A DNA stretch of 64,000 nucleotides from UMGS1590 sp900552455 (GCA_963931105.1 OZ007004.1:2108001-2172000); one strand, 5' to 3'. Shown: positions 24,429 to 34,070, counted from the stretch's first letter. The notes: generated from the sequence alone by a model not told the origin. A program made the numbers and translations.

Positions 24429-27377
24429 TTGATTCGCATTGGTCTGGATGTGGGATCAACCACGATGAAATGCGTGGTATTGGATCAGGATCAACATATT
24501 ATCTACAAAGACTACAGACGGCATCGCTCAAACATCAAGGAGGTGGCAGTCGGCTTCGTCGAGGAGATCAGAGACCGCCTCAAAGACGTCGACGACAAAG
24601 ACATCCGCTTCGCCGTCACTGGCTCAGCCGGCATCGGCCTCTCCGAGGCGTACAACATTCCGTTTATCCAGGAGGTCATCGCCTCGCAGATCGCCGTCAG
24701 CGACCTGCACGACGACATCGATGTCGCCATCGAGCTGGGCGGGGAGGACGCGAAGATCCTCTTTTTCACCGGCGGCTCAGAAGTGCGCATGAACGGCTCC
24801 TGCGCCGGCGGCACCGGCGCCTTCATCGATCAGATGGCGGTGCTCTTGAATGTCGACCTGGAAACGCTGAACACCCTCGCCAACAAGGCGGAAACCGTCT
24901 ACGACATCGCCAGCCGCTGCGGCGTCTTCGCCAAGAGCGACATCCAGCCGCTCCTCAACCAGGGCGCAAAGAAGGAAGATGTCGCCATGAGCATTTTCTA
25001 CGCCGTCGCCAACCAGACGGTCGGCGGTCTGGCCCAGGGCCGCGAGATCAAGGGGAAGGTCATCTTCCTCGGCGGTCCGCTCAATTTCTTCACCGGCCTG
25101 CAGACGGCCTTCAAAAATGTGCTCAAGCTTGAATCCGACGATTGCTATGTGTTCCCCGAAGACGCTCGCTATTATGTCGCCATGGGCGCAGCCCTCTACA
25201 GCAAAAACGAAATGACTTTCGACCTGGACGACCTCATGCGTCGCTTCCAGGAAAACACCATGACCATCAAAAGCACCTCGACGACGAAGCCCCTCTTTGC
25301 AAACAAAGAAGAGTATGAGGAATTTCTCTCTCGCCACGCCAAATCCACCGTCGAGTATGCCGACATCGCTTCTTATAAGGGTGACGTCTACCTCGGCATC
25401 GACGCCGGCTCGACAACCGTCAAGCTCGTGCTCATCGGCGAAGCAGGCGAGCTCCTCTACAGCCGCTACGAATATTCCAATGGCCAGCCGATCGCAATGA
25501 TCAAAGAGACGCTGCAATATCTCTACGAAACCTATCCCGAGCTGCGCATCCGCTCCTCGGCAGTCACCGGCTACGGCGAGGAGCTCATCAAGACGGCCTT
25601 TTCGCTGGACCACGGCCTCGTGGAAACGATCGCCCATCTCACCGCCGCGCAGTTCTTCCAGCCGGATGTGGACTTCATCATCGACATCGGCGGCCAGGAC
25701 ATGAAGTGCTTCAAGATCAAAAATGGCACCATCGACTCGATCTTCCTCAACGAGGCCTGCTCCTCCGGCTGCGGCTCGTTCATCTCGACGTTTGCCAGCG
25801 CCATGGGCTACGACGTCGCAGAATTTGCCGAGCTCGGCCTGCATTCCGAGCATCCCGTCGACCTCGGCAGCCGCTGCACCGTCTTCATGAATTCGTCCGT
25901 CAAACAGTCGCAGAAGGAGGGTGCCAGCGTTGAAGACATCTCTGCTGGGCTTTCCATCAGCGTTGTGAAAAACGCCCTCTACAAGGTCATTCGCGCCAAC
26001 GACGCCGACGACCTCGGCAAAAAGATCGTCGTCCAGGGCGGCACCTTCTACAACGACGCCATCCTGCGCGCCTTCGAGAAAGAGATCGGCCGCAACGTCA
26101 TCCGTCCGTCCATCGCCGGACTGATGGGCGCCTTCGGCTGCGCCCTCTACGCCAAGGCCAACCAGAGCGGCGAAACCACCTGCCTGGGGCCGGTGGCGCT
26201 CAATGAATTTTCCTACCAGACCTACAGCCGCACCTGTCAGGGCTGTGGGAATCACTGCGAGCTCACGATTAATCATTTCTCAAATGGAGAAGAACTCATC
26301 GCCGGCAACCGCTGTGAACGTCCACTCAACAAGGACAAAAAGGCCCTCGATCTGCCGAATGCCTATCTCTACAAGCAGCAGCTCATCACCAATCTCAAGA
26401 AGGAGCAGCTCGCTGGCGATTTTCCAAACGGCACCGTCGGCATGCCGCTGGGGCTCAACGTCTACGAAATGTATCCATTCTGGACCGCTTTCTGGAACCA
26501 GCTCGGCTACCGCGTGCTGCTCTCACCGTTCGGCTCGAAGCAGCTCTTCACAAAGGGGCAGTACACCATCCCGTCGGACACCATCTGCTATCCTGCCAAG
26601 CTCATCCACGGTCACATTGAATGGCTGCTGGAGAAGAACGTGGATTTCATTTTCTATCCATGCCTCAGCTACAACTTCGACGAGGAGATCAGCGACAACC
26701 ACTACAACTGCCCAGTCGTCGCCTATTATCCGCAGGTCATCGAGGCCAACGTCGGCAAGATCGACAAAGAGAAATACCTCTTCGGCTTCTACGGCGTCCA
26801 CAATAAAAAATTCATGAAAAAGCAGCTCACGAAGGATCTCGCAAAGCGCCTCGGCACAAACGGCCGCAAGATCGGCGAAGCCCTCGACGCCGCCTACGCA
26901 GCGCAGCGCGGCTACTACGACAAGCTCAAGGCCTTCGCCGACCAGGCGATCCAGTATGCCCGCATCCACGAGCTGCCGATCGTCATCCTCGCCGGTCGCC
27001 CATACCACGTCGACCCAGAGATCAACCACGGCATCGACCGCCTCGTGCAGAGCTTCGGCACCGTCGTCATCAGCGAAGACGGGCTGCCGTTCATCTACGG
27101 CGACACGGATACCCACGTGCTGAACCAGTGGACCTATCACGCCCGTCTCTACAACGCCGCCAAGACCGCCCTGGAAAATCCCGACATGTCCGTCGTCCAG
27201 CTCGTCAGCTTCGGTTGCGGGCTCGACGCCATCACTGCCGATGAGATGCGCGACATCCTCGAATCCGGCGGCGATATCTACACCCAGATCAAGATCGACG
27301 AGATCTCCAACCTCGGCACGGTGAAGATCCGTCTCAGAAGTCTCTTTGCAACACTGGAACAAAGGAGGAAGCAGTAA
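24429..27377 (+). CDS. 2-hydroxyacyl-CoA dehydratase activator-like ATPase (two BadF domains plus DUF2229)
   Basis: 982-aa cytoplasmic protein. Two ASKHA/BadF-BadG-BcrA-BcrD ATPase domains are present: about 1-265 (GLDVGSTTMK, cluster-ligand segment NGSCAGGTGAFIDQM) and about 320-590 (GIDAGSTTVK, NEACSSGCGSFISTF). A cysteine-rich linker (RTCQGCGNHCEL, GNRCERPL) and a C-terminal DUF2229 domain follow. Activators of this kind carry a [4Fe-4S] cluster and use ATP to push an electron into a dehydratase. The start is TTG 24429, 8 bases after AGGAGG; no ATG fits. The next gene starts at the base after the stop. No hydroxyacyl-CoA dehydratase alpha/beta genes are in the window, so the substrate is unknown. 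Confidence 0.88.
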   Translation: MIRIGLDVGSTTMKCVVLDQDQHIIYKDYRRHRSNIKEVAVGFVEEIRDRLKDVDDKDIRFAVTGSAGIGLSEAYNIPFIQEVIASQIAVSDLHDDIDVAIELGGEDAKILFFTGGSEVRMNGSCAGGTGAFIDQMAVLLNVDLETLNTLANKAETVYDIASRCGVFAKSDIQPLLNQGAKKEDVAMSIFYAVANQTVGGLAQGREIKGKVIFLGGPLNFFTGLQTAFKNVLKLESDDCYVFPEDARYYVAMGAALYSKNEMTFDLDDLMRRFQENTMTIKSTSTTKPLFANKEEYEEFLSRHAKSTVEYADIASYKGDVYLGIDAGSTTVKLVLIGEAGELLYSRYEYSNGQPIAMIKETLQYLYETYPELRIRSSAVTGYGEELIKTAFSLDHGLVETIAHLTAAQFFQPDVDFIIDIGGQDMKCFKIKNGTIDSIFLNEACSSGCGSFISTFASAMGYDVAEFAELGLHSEHPVDLGSRCTVFMNSSVKQSQKEGASVEDISAGLSISVVKNALYKVIRANDADDLGKKIVVQGGTFYNDAILRAFEKEIGRNVIRPSIAGLMGAFGCALYAKANQSGETTCLGPVALNEFSYQTYSRTCQGCGNHCELTINHFSNGEELIAGNRCERPLNKDKKALDLPNAYLYKQQLITNLKKEQLAGDFPNGTVGMPLGLNVYEMYPFWTAFWNQLGYRVLLSPFGSKQLFTKGQYTIPSDTICYPAKLIHGHIEWLLEKNVDFIFYPCLSYNFDEEISDNHYNCPVVAYYPQVIEANVGKIDKEKYLFGFYGVHNKKFMKKQLTKDLAKRLGTNGRKIGEALDAAYAAQRGYYDKLKAFADQAIQYARIHELPIVILAGRPYHVDPEINHGIDRLVQSFGTVVISEDGLPFIYGDTDTHVLNQWTYHARLYNAAKTALENPDMSVVQLVSFGCGLDAITADEMRDILESGGDIYTQIKIDEISNLGTVKIRLRSLFATLEQRRKQ

Positions 27378-28634
27378 GTGTCAGAACAACAACAACGCGT
27401 TGTTTTTACAGAAGAAATGAAGGAAACGCACACCATCCTCATTCCGATGATGCTGCCGATCCATTTTCGTCTGATCAAGAAGCTCCTGACCATGGAGGGC
27501 TATAAGGTCGACATCCTCGACTCCATGAGTCACGATGTCATCGCCACCGGCGTCAAATACGTCAACAACGACATGTGCTATCCGGCGCAGCTGGCCATCG
27601 GTCAGCTCCTCGACGGCGCCATGAACCACGGCTACGACACCCACAAGATCGCTCTGCTCCTGACGCAGACCGGCGGCGGCTGCCGTGCCTCGAACTACAT
27701 CGCGCTCCTGCGCAAGGCCCTCAAGCGCGCCGGGCTGGAATACATCCCTGTGCTCTCGTTCAACGTCGTCGGCCTCGAGGACAACCCAGGCTTCAAGCTC
27801 ACGAAAACCCTGCTCAAAAACGCCATGTTCGCCATCATTTATGGCGACATGATCATGAACCTGAAAAACCAGATCCTGCCTTACGCCCTCGACAAGGACG
27901 AAGTGGCCGCCACCGTCGACCGCGTCTGCACGGAGCTCGAGCGCCAGTTTGAGGCCGGCCATGGCTGCACCCGCAAGGATCTGCGCAAAAATTGCCCATG
28001 GATCCTGGGAGAATTTGCCCAGATCAAAACCGTCAGCGGCCAGAAGAAGACCAAGGTCGGCATCGTCGGCGAGATCTACGTCAAATTTGCGCCGCTAGGC
28101 AACAACAACCTCGAAGCCTTCCTCGAGAAGGAGGACTGCGAGGTCGTCGTGCCGGGGCTGATGGATTTCGTGCTCTACACCGCCGACGCCGGCATCGAAG
28201 ACTGGTATCTCTACGGCACCGGCCACACCAAGGCCGTCGTCTCGAAGTTCATCGTCAACTACATCGTTTCGCTGCAGAACACCGTCATCGACAGCTACAA
28301 GAATTATCCGCAGTTCAAGCCACAGACGCCGTTCAAGCACACCAAGGCCCTCAGCAAAAAAGTCATCCACGAGGGCACCAAGATGGGCGAAGGCTGGCTG
28401 CTCACCGCAGAAATGGTCGAGCTCATCGAATCCGGCTGCGAAAACATTGTTTGCACCCAGCCCTTTGGCTGTCTGCCAAACCACATCGTCGGCCGCGGCA
28501 TGCTGCGCAAGATCAAGGAGCTCTATCCACAGGCCAATATCGTGCCGATCGACTACGACGCCAGCGCCAGCAAGGTCAACCAGGAGAACCGCATCAAGCT
28601 CATGCTCGCATCGACGAAAAATATCTCGTATTGA
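27378..28634 (+). CDS. 2-hydroxyglutaryl-CoA dehydratase D-component-like protein (COG3581 type)
   Basis: 418 aa, start GTG directly after the upstream TAA with AGGAGG 9 bases before. Cysteines likely to bind a cluster are in NNDMCYPAQLAIGQLL, QTGGGCRASNY, ENIVCTQPFGCLPNH; the last with the preceding residues resembles the substrate-subunit fold of 2-hydroxyacyl-CoA dehydratases. This protein usually occurs as an obligate neighbour of the long activator, as here, often with no characterised substrate. The two probably work as one ATP-driven reductase complex (inference). A strong terminator follows. Confidence 0.85.
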   Translation: MSEQQQRVVFTEEMKETHTILIPMMLPIHFRLIKKLLTMEGYKVDILDSMSHDVIATGVKYVNNDMCYPAQLAIGQLLDGAMNHGYDTHKIALLLTQTGGGCRASNYIALLRKALKRAGLEYIPVLSFNVVGLEDNPGFKLTKTLLKNAMFAIIYGDMIMNLKNQILPYALDKDEVAATVDRVCTELERQFEAGHGCTRKDLRKNCPWILGEFAQIKTVSGQKKTKVGIVGEIYVKFAPLGNNNLEAFLEKEDCEVVVPGLMDFVLYTADAGIEDWYLYGTGHTKAVVSKFIVNYIVSLQNTVIDSYKNYPQFKPQTPFKHTKALSKKVIHEGTKMGEGWLLTAEMVELIESGCENIVCTQPFGCLPNHIVGRGMLRKIKELYPQANIVPIDYDASASKVNQENRIKLMLASTKNISY

Positions 28635-28640
28635 TATCAG

Positions 28641-28678
28641 AACCACTTCTAATATCCTCTTATTAGAAGTGGTTTTTT
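28641..28678 (+). terminator. Terminator after the activator pair
   Basis: AACCACTTCTAATA and TATTAGAAGTGGTT form a perfect 14-bp stem with a TCCTCT loop, followed by TTTT. Confidence 0.9.
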
Positions 28679-28701
28679 AGCAGAAGAAGAGGAGAACATC
28701 T

Positions 28702-30849
28702 ATGGATTTATCTACTTTGAACCCGCAGCAGCTGGAAGCCGTCCTCACCACCGAGGGCCCGCTGCTGATCCTGGCCGGCGCCGGGAGCGGCAAAACGAAC
28801 GTGCTCGTGCACCGCATCGCGTACCTGATCGAGGAATGCCGCGTCTCACCGTTCCACATCCTCGCCATTACCTTCACCAACAAGGCCGCCGGCGAGATGC
28901 GCGACCGCATCATCGAAATGATCGGCGAAAAAGGCGCGCGCATCTGGGCGCGGACGTTCCACTCCGCCTGCCTGCAGATCCTGCGCTTTGAGGTGGAACA
29001 CACCGATCTTTCGCCAAACTTCGTGATCTATGACACCTCCGACCAGCTCTCGATCGTCAAGCGCATCCTGCGCGAGCGCAACATCGACAGCGACGTGCTG
29101 AAGCCAGGCGCCGTCCTCGGGAACATTTCCCATCTCAAGAACACTTGGTTTGATCTTGAAGAAGGGCTCGCAAGCTACGCCGAGACCGGCATGCTGCCAG
29201 CGCTCACGTTGGAGATCATCCGCGATTACCAGCACACCCTGGCGCAGAACAACGCCATCGATTTCGACGACATTCTCTGCCTGACAGTGAAACTTTTCCG
29301 CCAGCATCCCGACATTCTCGAGGAATACCAGGACCGCTTCCAGTACATCCTCGTCGATGAGTACCAGGATACCAACCGCATCCAGTACGAGCTGGTGCAT
29401 CTCCTCGCTGCGAAATACCGCAACATCTGTGTCGTCGGCGACGACGACCAGTCCATCTACGAGTGGCGCGGCGCCGATGTGCAGAACATCCTCAGCTTCG
29501 AGCAGGATTATCCCGACGCCACCGTGATCAAGCTCGAGGAAAACTACCGCTCCACCAAGACCATCCTGAATCTCTCCAACGCCGTCATCGCCAACAACAC
29601 CACCCGCAAGGACAAATCCCTCTGGACCCAGAATCCCGAGGGCAGCAAGGTCGTCTACTACGAAGCCGATGACGACCGCGACGAAGCCTACTTCATCGTG
29701 CGGCAGATCCGCGACATCATGGCGAAATCCGACTACCACTACCACGATTTCGCGGTGCTTATCCGCACCACGGCCCAGTTCCGCTCCATCGAGCAGGTGC
29801 TCGTCGAGGCGCACCTGCCGTACAGGATCTACGGTGGCATCAAATTTTTCCAGCGCCGCGAGATCAAGGATATCCTCGCCTATCTCTACGTCATGGCCAA
29901 CCCCAACGACGCCGTCAGCCTGCACCGCATCATCAACATTCCCAAGCGCGGCATCGGCGAGCAGACGTGGAACAAGATCGTCGATTTTCACGTCGCCCAC
30001 TCGGATACCAGCCTCATCGACTGTCTCATCGATCCAGCGCTCAAGCTTTCTGCCAAGGCGAAAAAATCCGCCGCAGAATTTCACGCCTTCATCAGCGAAG
30101 GGCGTCAGCTCGCCGCAGAAGCAGAGATGGAGCCCCTCGTCGACTATGTGATCAACCAGTCCGGCTATGTGAGCCATCTCTACGACAGCGATCCCGTCGC
30201 CGCCGAGCTCGATATGGACAACATCAATGAATTTCTCTCCATCGCCAGAGAATTTGACATGCGGGACATGGACTATGAAGCGCGTACCCTGAGCGGCTTC
30301 CTTGAGGAGATCGCCCTTTACACCGATCTCGATCAGTCTGACGACGGCGACAGCGTCAGCGTCATGACCATGCATTCGAGCAAGGGGCTGGAATTTCCTG
30401 TCGTCTTCATCGCAGGCTTTGAGCAGGATCTCTTCCCGCACATCCGCGCCAAAAACGAAAACGACGGGCTGGAGGAGGAGCGCCGCCTCTGTTACGTGGC
30501 CTTCACCCGTGCCAAGGATCAGCTCTTCATCACCAGCGCACGCCAGCGCCTGATCCACGGACGCTTCATGTACAACCCGCCGTCGGAATTTTTCTCCGAG
30601 CTCGATCCGCGCTATTTCACCGATGTCAGCAAGGCGCGCCACCACAAAAACGTCGTCGCGCCGACCCATCGCAAAGAGCCAGCCGCTGCTGCCGCCTATG
30701 CCGTCGGCGAGAAGGTGCTCCATTCCAGCTGGGGCGAAGGGGTCATCGTCAGCGTTGATCCCGCAGAGGCCACAAAGATCACCGTTGCCTTTCCGAATCA
30801 GGGCCTGAAAACCCTGGACGCGCGCTACGCGCCGATCCAAAAGCAGTGA
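28702..30849 (+). CDS. pcrA: ATP-dependent DNA helicase PcrA/UvrD
   Basis: Superfamily 1A 3'-5' helicase for repair and for clearing replication conflicts, 715 aa. Motifs in order: Q-motif LNPQQLEAV, Walker A GAGSGKTN (about 25-32), Ia ITFTNKAAGEMRDRI, Walker B VDEYQDTN, III GDDDQSIYEWRGA, IV ENYRSTKTIL, V VMTMHSSKGLEFPVVF, VI RRLCYVAFTRAKDQL. The C-terminal Tudor-like domain (VGEKVLHSSWGEGVIVSVD), which binds RNA polymerase in PcrA, is present. AGAGGAG precedes the ATG. xerD follows with 5 bases between stop and start. Confidence 0.96.
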   Translation: MDLSTLNPQQLEAVLTTEGPLLILAGAGSGKTNVLVHRIAYLIEECRVSPFHILAITFTNKAAGEMRDRIIEMIGEKGARIWARTFHSACLQILRFEVEHTDLSPNFVIYDTSDQLSIVKRILRERNIDSDVLKPGAVLGNISHLKNTWFDLEEGLASYAETGMLPALTLEIIRDYQHTLAQNNAIDFDDILCLTVKLFRQHPDILEEYQDRFQYILVDEYQDTNRIQYELVHLLAAKYRNICVVGDDDQSIYEWRGADVQNILSFEQDYPDATVIKLEENYRSTKTILNLSNAVIANNTTRKDKSLWTQNPEGSKVVYYEADDDRDEAYFIVRQIRDIMAKSDYHYHDFAVLIRTTAQFRSIEQVLVEAHLPYRIYGGIKFFQRREIKDILAYLYVMANPNDAVSLHRIINIPKRGIGEQTWNKIVDFHVAHSDTSLIDCLIDPALKLSAKAKKSAAEFHAFISEGRQLAAEAEMEPLVDYVINQSGYVSHLYDSDPVAAELDMDNINEFLSIAREFDMRDMDYEARTLSGFLEEIALYTDLDQSDDGDSVSVMTMHSSKGLEFPVVFIAGFEQDLFPHIRAKNENDGLEEERRLCYVAFTRAKDQLFITSARQRLIHGRFMYNPPSEFFSELDPRYFTDVSKARHHKNVVAPTHRKEPAAAAAYAVGEKVLHSSWGEGVIVSVDPAEATKITVAFPNQGLKTLDARYAPIQKQ

Positions 30850-30854
30850 CGCCC

Positions 30855-31745
30855 ATGGACAGCTTTGAAGAGATCCTGCAGGATTATCTGCTGATGCTGG
30901 ATGTTGAGAAGGGCCTTTCACAGAACACCATCGACGGCTACCAGGTCGATCTGCGACAATTTGGTAGCTGGCTGAAAGAAGAGGGAGAGGACTTCAGCGC
31001 CATCGACCAGCTCACCTTGCATCGCTACAACACCCACCTCGGCAAAAGCTACAAGCCGGCGAGCATCGCCAGAAAGATCACCGCTCTCAAGGGCTTTCTC
31101 GATTATCTCACAGAAAACGGCCTGCTCACCCAGACCTTGACCGTCGAGGATCACACGAAAAAACCAGATCATCTGCCAAACGTACTCACCCTCGAGCAGA
31201 TGGACGCTATGATCTCCGTTGTGCCCACGCGCAACCTTGCCGGTAAGCGCGACAAGGCCATCCTCGAGCTCCTCTACGCGACAGGCATGCGCGTGTCCGA
31301 GCTCACCGCGCTGACGCTGGACCGCTACTATCCAGAGGAGCAGTTTGTGCGCGTCATCGGCAAGGGCAGCAAGGAGCGGCTCGTGCCCTTCGGGCGCTGC
31401 GCCAGAGACGCCGTCGACTGCTATCTCTCGGCGCGCGCAGCAGCGCATGTGCAGCCGAGCGATTACGTTTTTCTTTCGAGCCATCAGAAGAAGATGAGCC
31501 GCCAGGCTGTCTGGAAGATCGTAAAAAAATACGCCCACGCCGCCGGCATCCCCTTTGAGGTCACACCGCACACCATCCGCCACACCTTCGCCACCCACCT
31601 GCTGGAAAACGGCGTCGACCTGCGCGCCATCCAGGACATGCTTGGCCACGCCGACATCGGCACCACGCAGATCTACGTCCATCTCGCTTTTAAGGATATT
31701 GAAAAGCAATACCACAAGCTGCACCCGCGTTCGCGTGGAGAATGA
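30855..31745 (+). CDS. xerD: Tyrosine recombinase XerC/XerD
   Basis: 296-aa site-specific recombinase, most likely the housekeeping enzyme for chromosome dimer resolution. The N-terminal SAM-like core-binding domain (about 1-90) is followed by a catalytic domain with Arg in ATGMRVSEL, Lys in GKGSKERLVPFG, the HTIRHTFATHLLENG box, LGHADIGTTQIYVH and the nucleophile Tyr in that last motif. The ATG at 30855 is used; a GTG overlapping the pcrA stop (30846) is an alternative. No att-like repeats or cargo surround it, so it is not evidence for an integrated element. Confidence 0.9.
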   Translation: MDSFEEILQDYLLMLDVEKGLSQNTIDGYQVDLRQFGSWLKEEGEDFSAIDQLTLHRYNTHLGKSYKPASIARKITALKGFLDYLTENGLLTQTLTVEDHTKKPDHLPNVLTLEQMDAMISVVPTRNLAGKRDKAILELLYATGMRVSELTALTLDRYYPEEQFVRVIGKGSKERLVPFGRCARDAVDCYLSARAAAHVQPSDYVFLSSHQKKMSRQAVWKIVKKYAHAAGIPFEVTPHTIRHTFATHLLENGVDLRAIQDMLGHADIGTTQIYVHLAFKDIEKQYHKLHPRSRGE

Positions 31746-31746
31746 C

Positions 31747-31776
31747 TTGTCATGGGCGGCTGTCGTCGTGTAAAAT
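31747..31776 (+). promoter_or_regulatory. Candidate promoter of nhaC-type antiporter
   Basis: TTGTCA (31747-31752), 18 bases, TAAAAT (31771-31776), starting directly after the xerD stop and about 50 bases before the antiporter ATG. Confidence 0.5.
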
Positions 31777-31829
31777 AAGGAGTAACGCCATCTCAGAAAA
31801 GGAATTTGAAAAGACGACGGAGGAATGTG

Positions 31830-33434
31830 ATGACAACAACAAAACGAACAAAGAGGGGGACCGTCGCTGCGCTCCTCATCCTTGCAGCGCTCTTGATCGC
31901 AGCAGCGCTCACAACCACGGCAGACTCTGTGCAGCGATCGATCTGGTCGCTGCTGCCACCCTTTGTGGCGATCTCGCTGGCACTTGTGACCAAGGAGGTT
32001 TACAGCGCGCTCTTCGCCGGCATTGTCAGCGGCGGGTTGCTGTATTCCGGCTTTGCCCTGGAGGGAACGATCAACCACGTCTACAGCGAAGGCATCGTGG
32101 CCGTGCTTTCCGACGCCTACAACGTCGGCATCCTGATCTTTCTCGTGATCCTCGGCATCATCGTCGCGCTGATGAACCGCTCCGGCGGCTCGGCGGCGTT
32201 TGGCCGCTGGGCGCAGACGCGGATCAAAAACCGCATCGCGGCGCAGTTGGCGACGATCGGCCTTGGCGTGATCATTTTTATCGACGATTATTTCAACTGT
32301 CTCACCGTCGGCGGGGTGATGCGTCCCGTCGCCGACAAGTTTCAGATCTCGCGCGCCAAGCTCGCCTATCTCATCGACGCCACAGCAGCGCCTGTCTGCA
32401 TCCTTGCGCCGATCTCGTCCTGGGCAGCGGCAGTGAGCGGCTTTGTGCCAGGAGAAACAAACGGCATCGCGCTGTTTATTCAGTGCATCCCGTACAATTT
32501 CTACGCCATTTTCACGCTCATCTTCATGGCCATGATCACCCTGCTGGGCGTGGAATTTGGCCCGATGCGCCAGCATGAGACCAACGCCCTCGCTGGCGAC
32601 CTCTACACAACGCCTGAGCGCCCCTACGCCAACAGCAGCACAGCAGAAGCAGAGGGGGAGGGTGCGCTGATCGATATGCTGATGCCCGTGGCCTCGCTCA
32701 TCCTCTGCTGCATCATCGGCATGATCTGGAGCGGCGGATTTTTCGACGGCGTCGGCTTTGTAGAAGCGTTCTCCGCCAGCGACGCGTCCATCGGGCTGGC
32801 CGTCGGTGCGTTTTTCAGCCTCATCCTGACGCTGATCTTTTATCTCGCACGCCGCGTCATGAGCTTTGTCGAATTTATGGAATGCGTGCCTCAGGGATTC
32901 GTCTCGATGATCGCGCCGATCCTGATCCTGACCTTTGCCTGGTCGCTGAAAGCGATGACCGACAGCCTCGGCGCCGCCGCTTACGTCGCTGGCCTGATCG
33001 AAGGCTCCGCTGGCGCCATGGTGAATTTCCTGCCGGTGATCATTTTCCTCATCGGCTGTTTCCTCGCATTCGCCACAGGCACAAGCTGGGGCACCTTCGG
33101 CATTCTGATCCCGATCGTCGTCGCAGCGTTTCAGGCCACCGATCCGGAGCTCATGATCATTTCCATGAGCGCGTGCATCGCCGGCGCCGTCTGCGGCGAC
33201 CATTGCTCGCCAATCTCTGATACAACCATCATGGCTTCTGCCGGCGCCCAGTGTTTTCTGCTCAACCACGTGAAGACACAGCTGCCATATGCGCTGACCG
33301 TCGCCGCGCTGTCGTCGCTGGCATTCGTCATCGCCGGACTGACCCGTCAGGTCGTCCTGTCGTGGCTCGTCGGCCTCGCAGCAATGGCCATCGTGCTCGT
33401 GCTGCTAAAAAGAAGCGCACGACAGATAAGATAA
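31830..33434 (+). CDS. NhaC-family Na+/H+ antiporter
   Basis: 534-aa polytopic membrane protein with about 12 helices. Family features are the IFIDDYFNCLTVGGVMRPVAD segment (here IDDYFNCLTVGG then MRPVAD), FATGTSWGTFGILIPIV and CGDHCSPISDTTIMASAGAQC near the end, as in NhaC/MleN transporters that exchange protons for sodium and sometimes a carboxylate or amino acid. The ATG at 31830 has GGAGG at 31819-31823. It is monocistronic, with its own promoter and a downstream terminator. Ion specificity is not readable. Confidence 0.9.
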   Translation: MTTTKRTKRGTVAALLILAALLIAAALTTTADSVQRSIWSLLPPFVAISLALVTKEVYSALFAGIVSGGLLYSGFALEGTINHVYSEGIVAVLSDAYNVGILIFLVILGIIVALMNRSGGSAAFGRWAQTRIKNRIAAQLATIGLGVIIFIDDYFNCLTVGGVMRPVADKFQISRAKLAYLIDATAAPVCILAPISSWAAAVSGFVPGETNGIALFIQCIPYNFYAIFTLIFMAMITLLGVEFGPMRQHETNALAGDLYTTPERPYANSSTAEAEGEGALIDMLMPVASLILCCIIGMIWSGGFFDGVGFVEAFSASDASIGLAVGAFFSLILTLIFYLARRVMSFVEFMECVPQGFVSMIAPILILTFAWSLKAMTDSLGAAAYVAGLIEGSAGAMVNFLPVIIFLIGCFLAFATGTSWGTFGILIPIVVAAFQATDPELMIISMSACIAGAVCGDHCSPISDTTIMASAGAQCFLLNHVKTQLPYALTVAALSSLAFVIAGLTRQVVLSWLVGLAAMAIVLVLLKRSARQIR

Positions 33435-33532
33435 CATGCAGCGACAAAGCGCATGATAAACAGAACGTAACTGAACGTATGGGAAAGAACCACAGCAAAG
33501 AAGCGGAAGCCCAGCACAGAACAACAGAGTCC

Positions 33533-33582
33533 ATCGCAGAGACAGTCCGAACATTCCATCGGATGATCTCTGCGATTATTTT
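33533..33582 (+). terminator. Probable terminator of the antiporter gene
   Basis: ATCGCAGAGA and TCTCTGCGAT pair, with an inner TCCG/CGGA stem, followed by TATTTT. It lies about 100 bases after the antiporter stop. Confidence 0.6.
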
Positions 33583-34070
33583 GATCGTCAAGTCTAAAAA
33601 GTAACATAATATCTATTATGCGAAGTTAAAGCGTAAAGCGATTCATCTAGCCGTCATTATTAATTCATTTACCACACGATCGATTGTTTTGGATTCCCAG
33701 GACCAATGCTGTCGTTTTTGACGATTACACGATCCTACACCTGACAGATTGTCCTGACTGCGCTATGGATCTGTTTTCGCTGCAGCATCTTGCTGCTAGC
33801 TGGCTTTCTGAATTTCTAACTGAACTCAGGAATGATCGCTGCATTTTCACTTTACACTCAGATTGCGCTGTGTGCTTGATGGTTGCCTGTGGCGATATTC
33901 CTGCACAGGATTTTCATCAGAGATTTTGCTCAAGAATTTCATTCAGGATTCTCACGCTGGATTCTGACTCACTTCGTTACGCATGGCGATATTTTTCTGC
34001 AGCGGATCGTTCGTCAGGAATTTTCGCCGCAGATTGCTTGCGCGTTTGTGTGGTTTTTGTCAAGATGTGA
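33583..34070. other. Long non-coding stretch with degenerate internal repeats
   Basis: About 490 bases with lower GC than the genes around it. The second half has irregular 14-16 base units of the form CAGGATTTTCATCAG, AGATTTTGCTCAAG, AATTTCATTCAGGATT. A longer duplication starts GGCGATATT at 33891 and again at 33984 (93 bases apart). Short open frames cross it, the longest from 33684 to 34070 on the plus strand, but they lack a convincing ribosome-binding site, have unusual residue content and match nothing I know. I see no gene here. Confidence 0.5.

Noticed and set aside
30855..31745. Tyrosine recombinase as the integrase of a mobile element
   Set aside because: It is coupled to pcrA, has full XerC/D motifs, and no attachment repeats, tRNA target or cargo genes lie beside it. 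A housekeeping XerD is the simpler reading.
33684..34070. 128-codon open frame between nhaC and clpB
   Set aside because: No ribosome-binding site, cysteine-rich and unlike any family I know, and it lies in degenerate repeated sequence. Described as a non-coding stretch instead.
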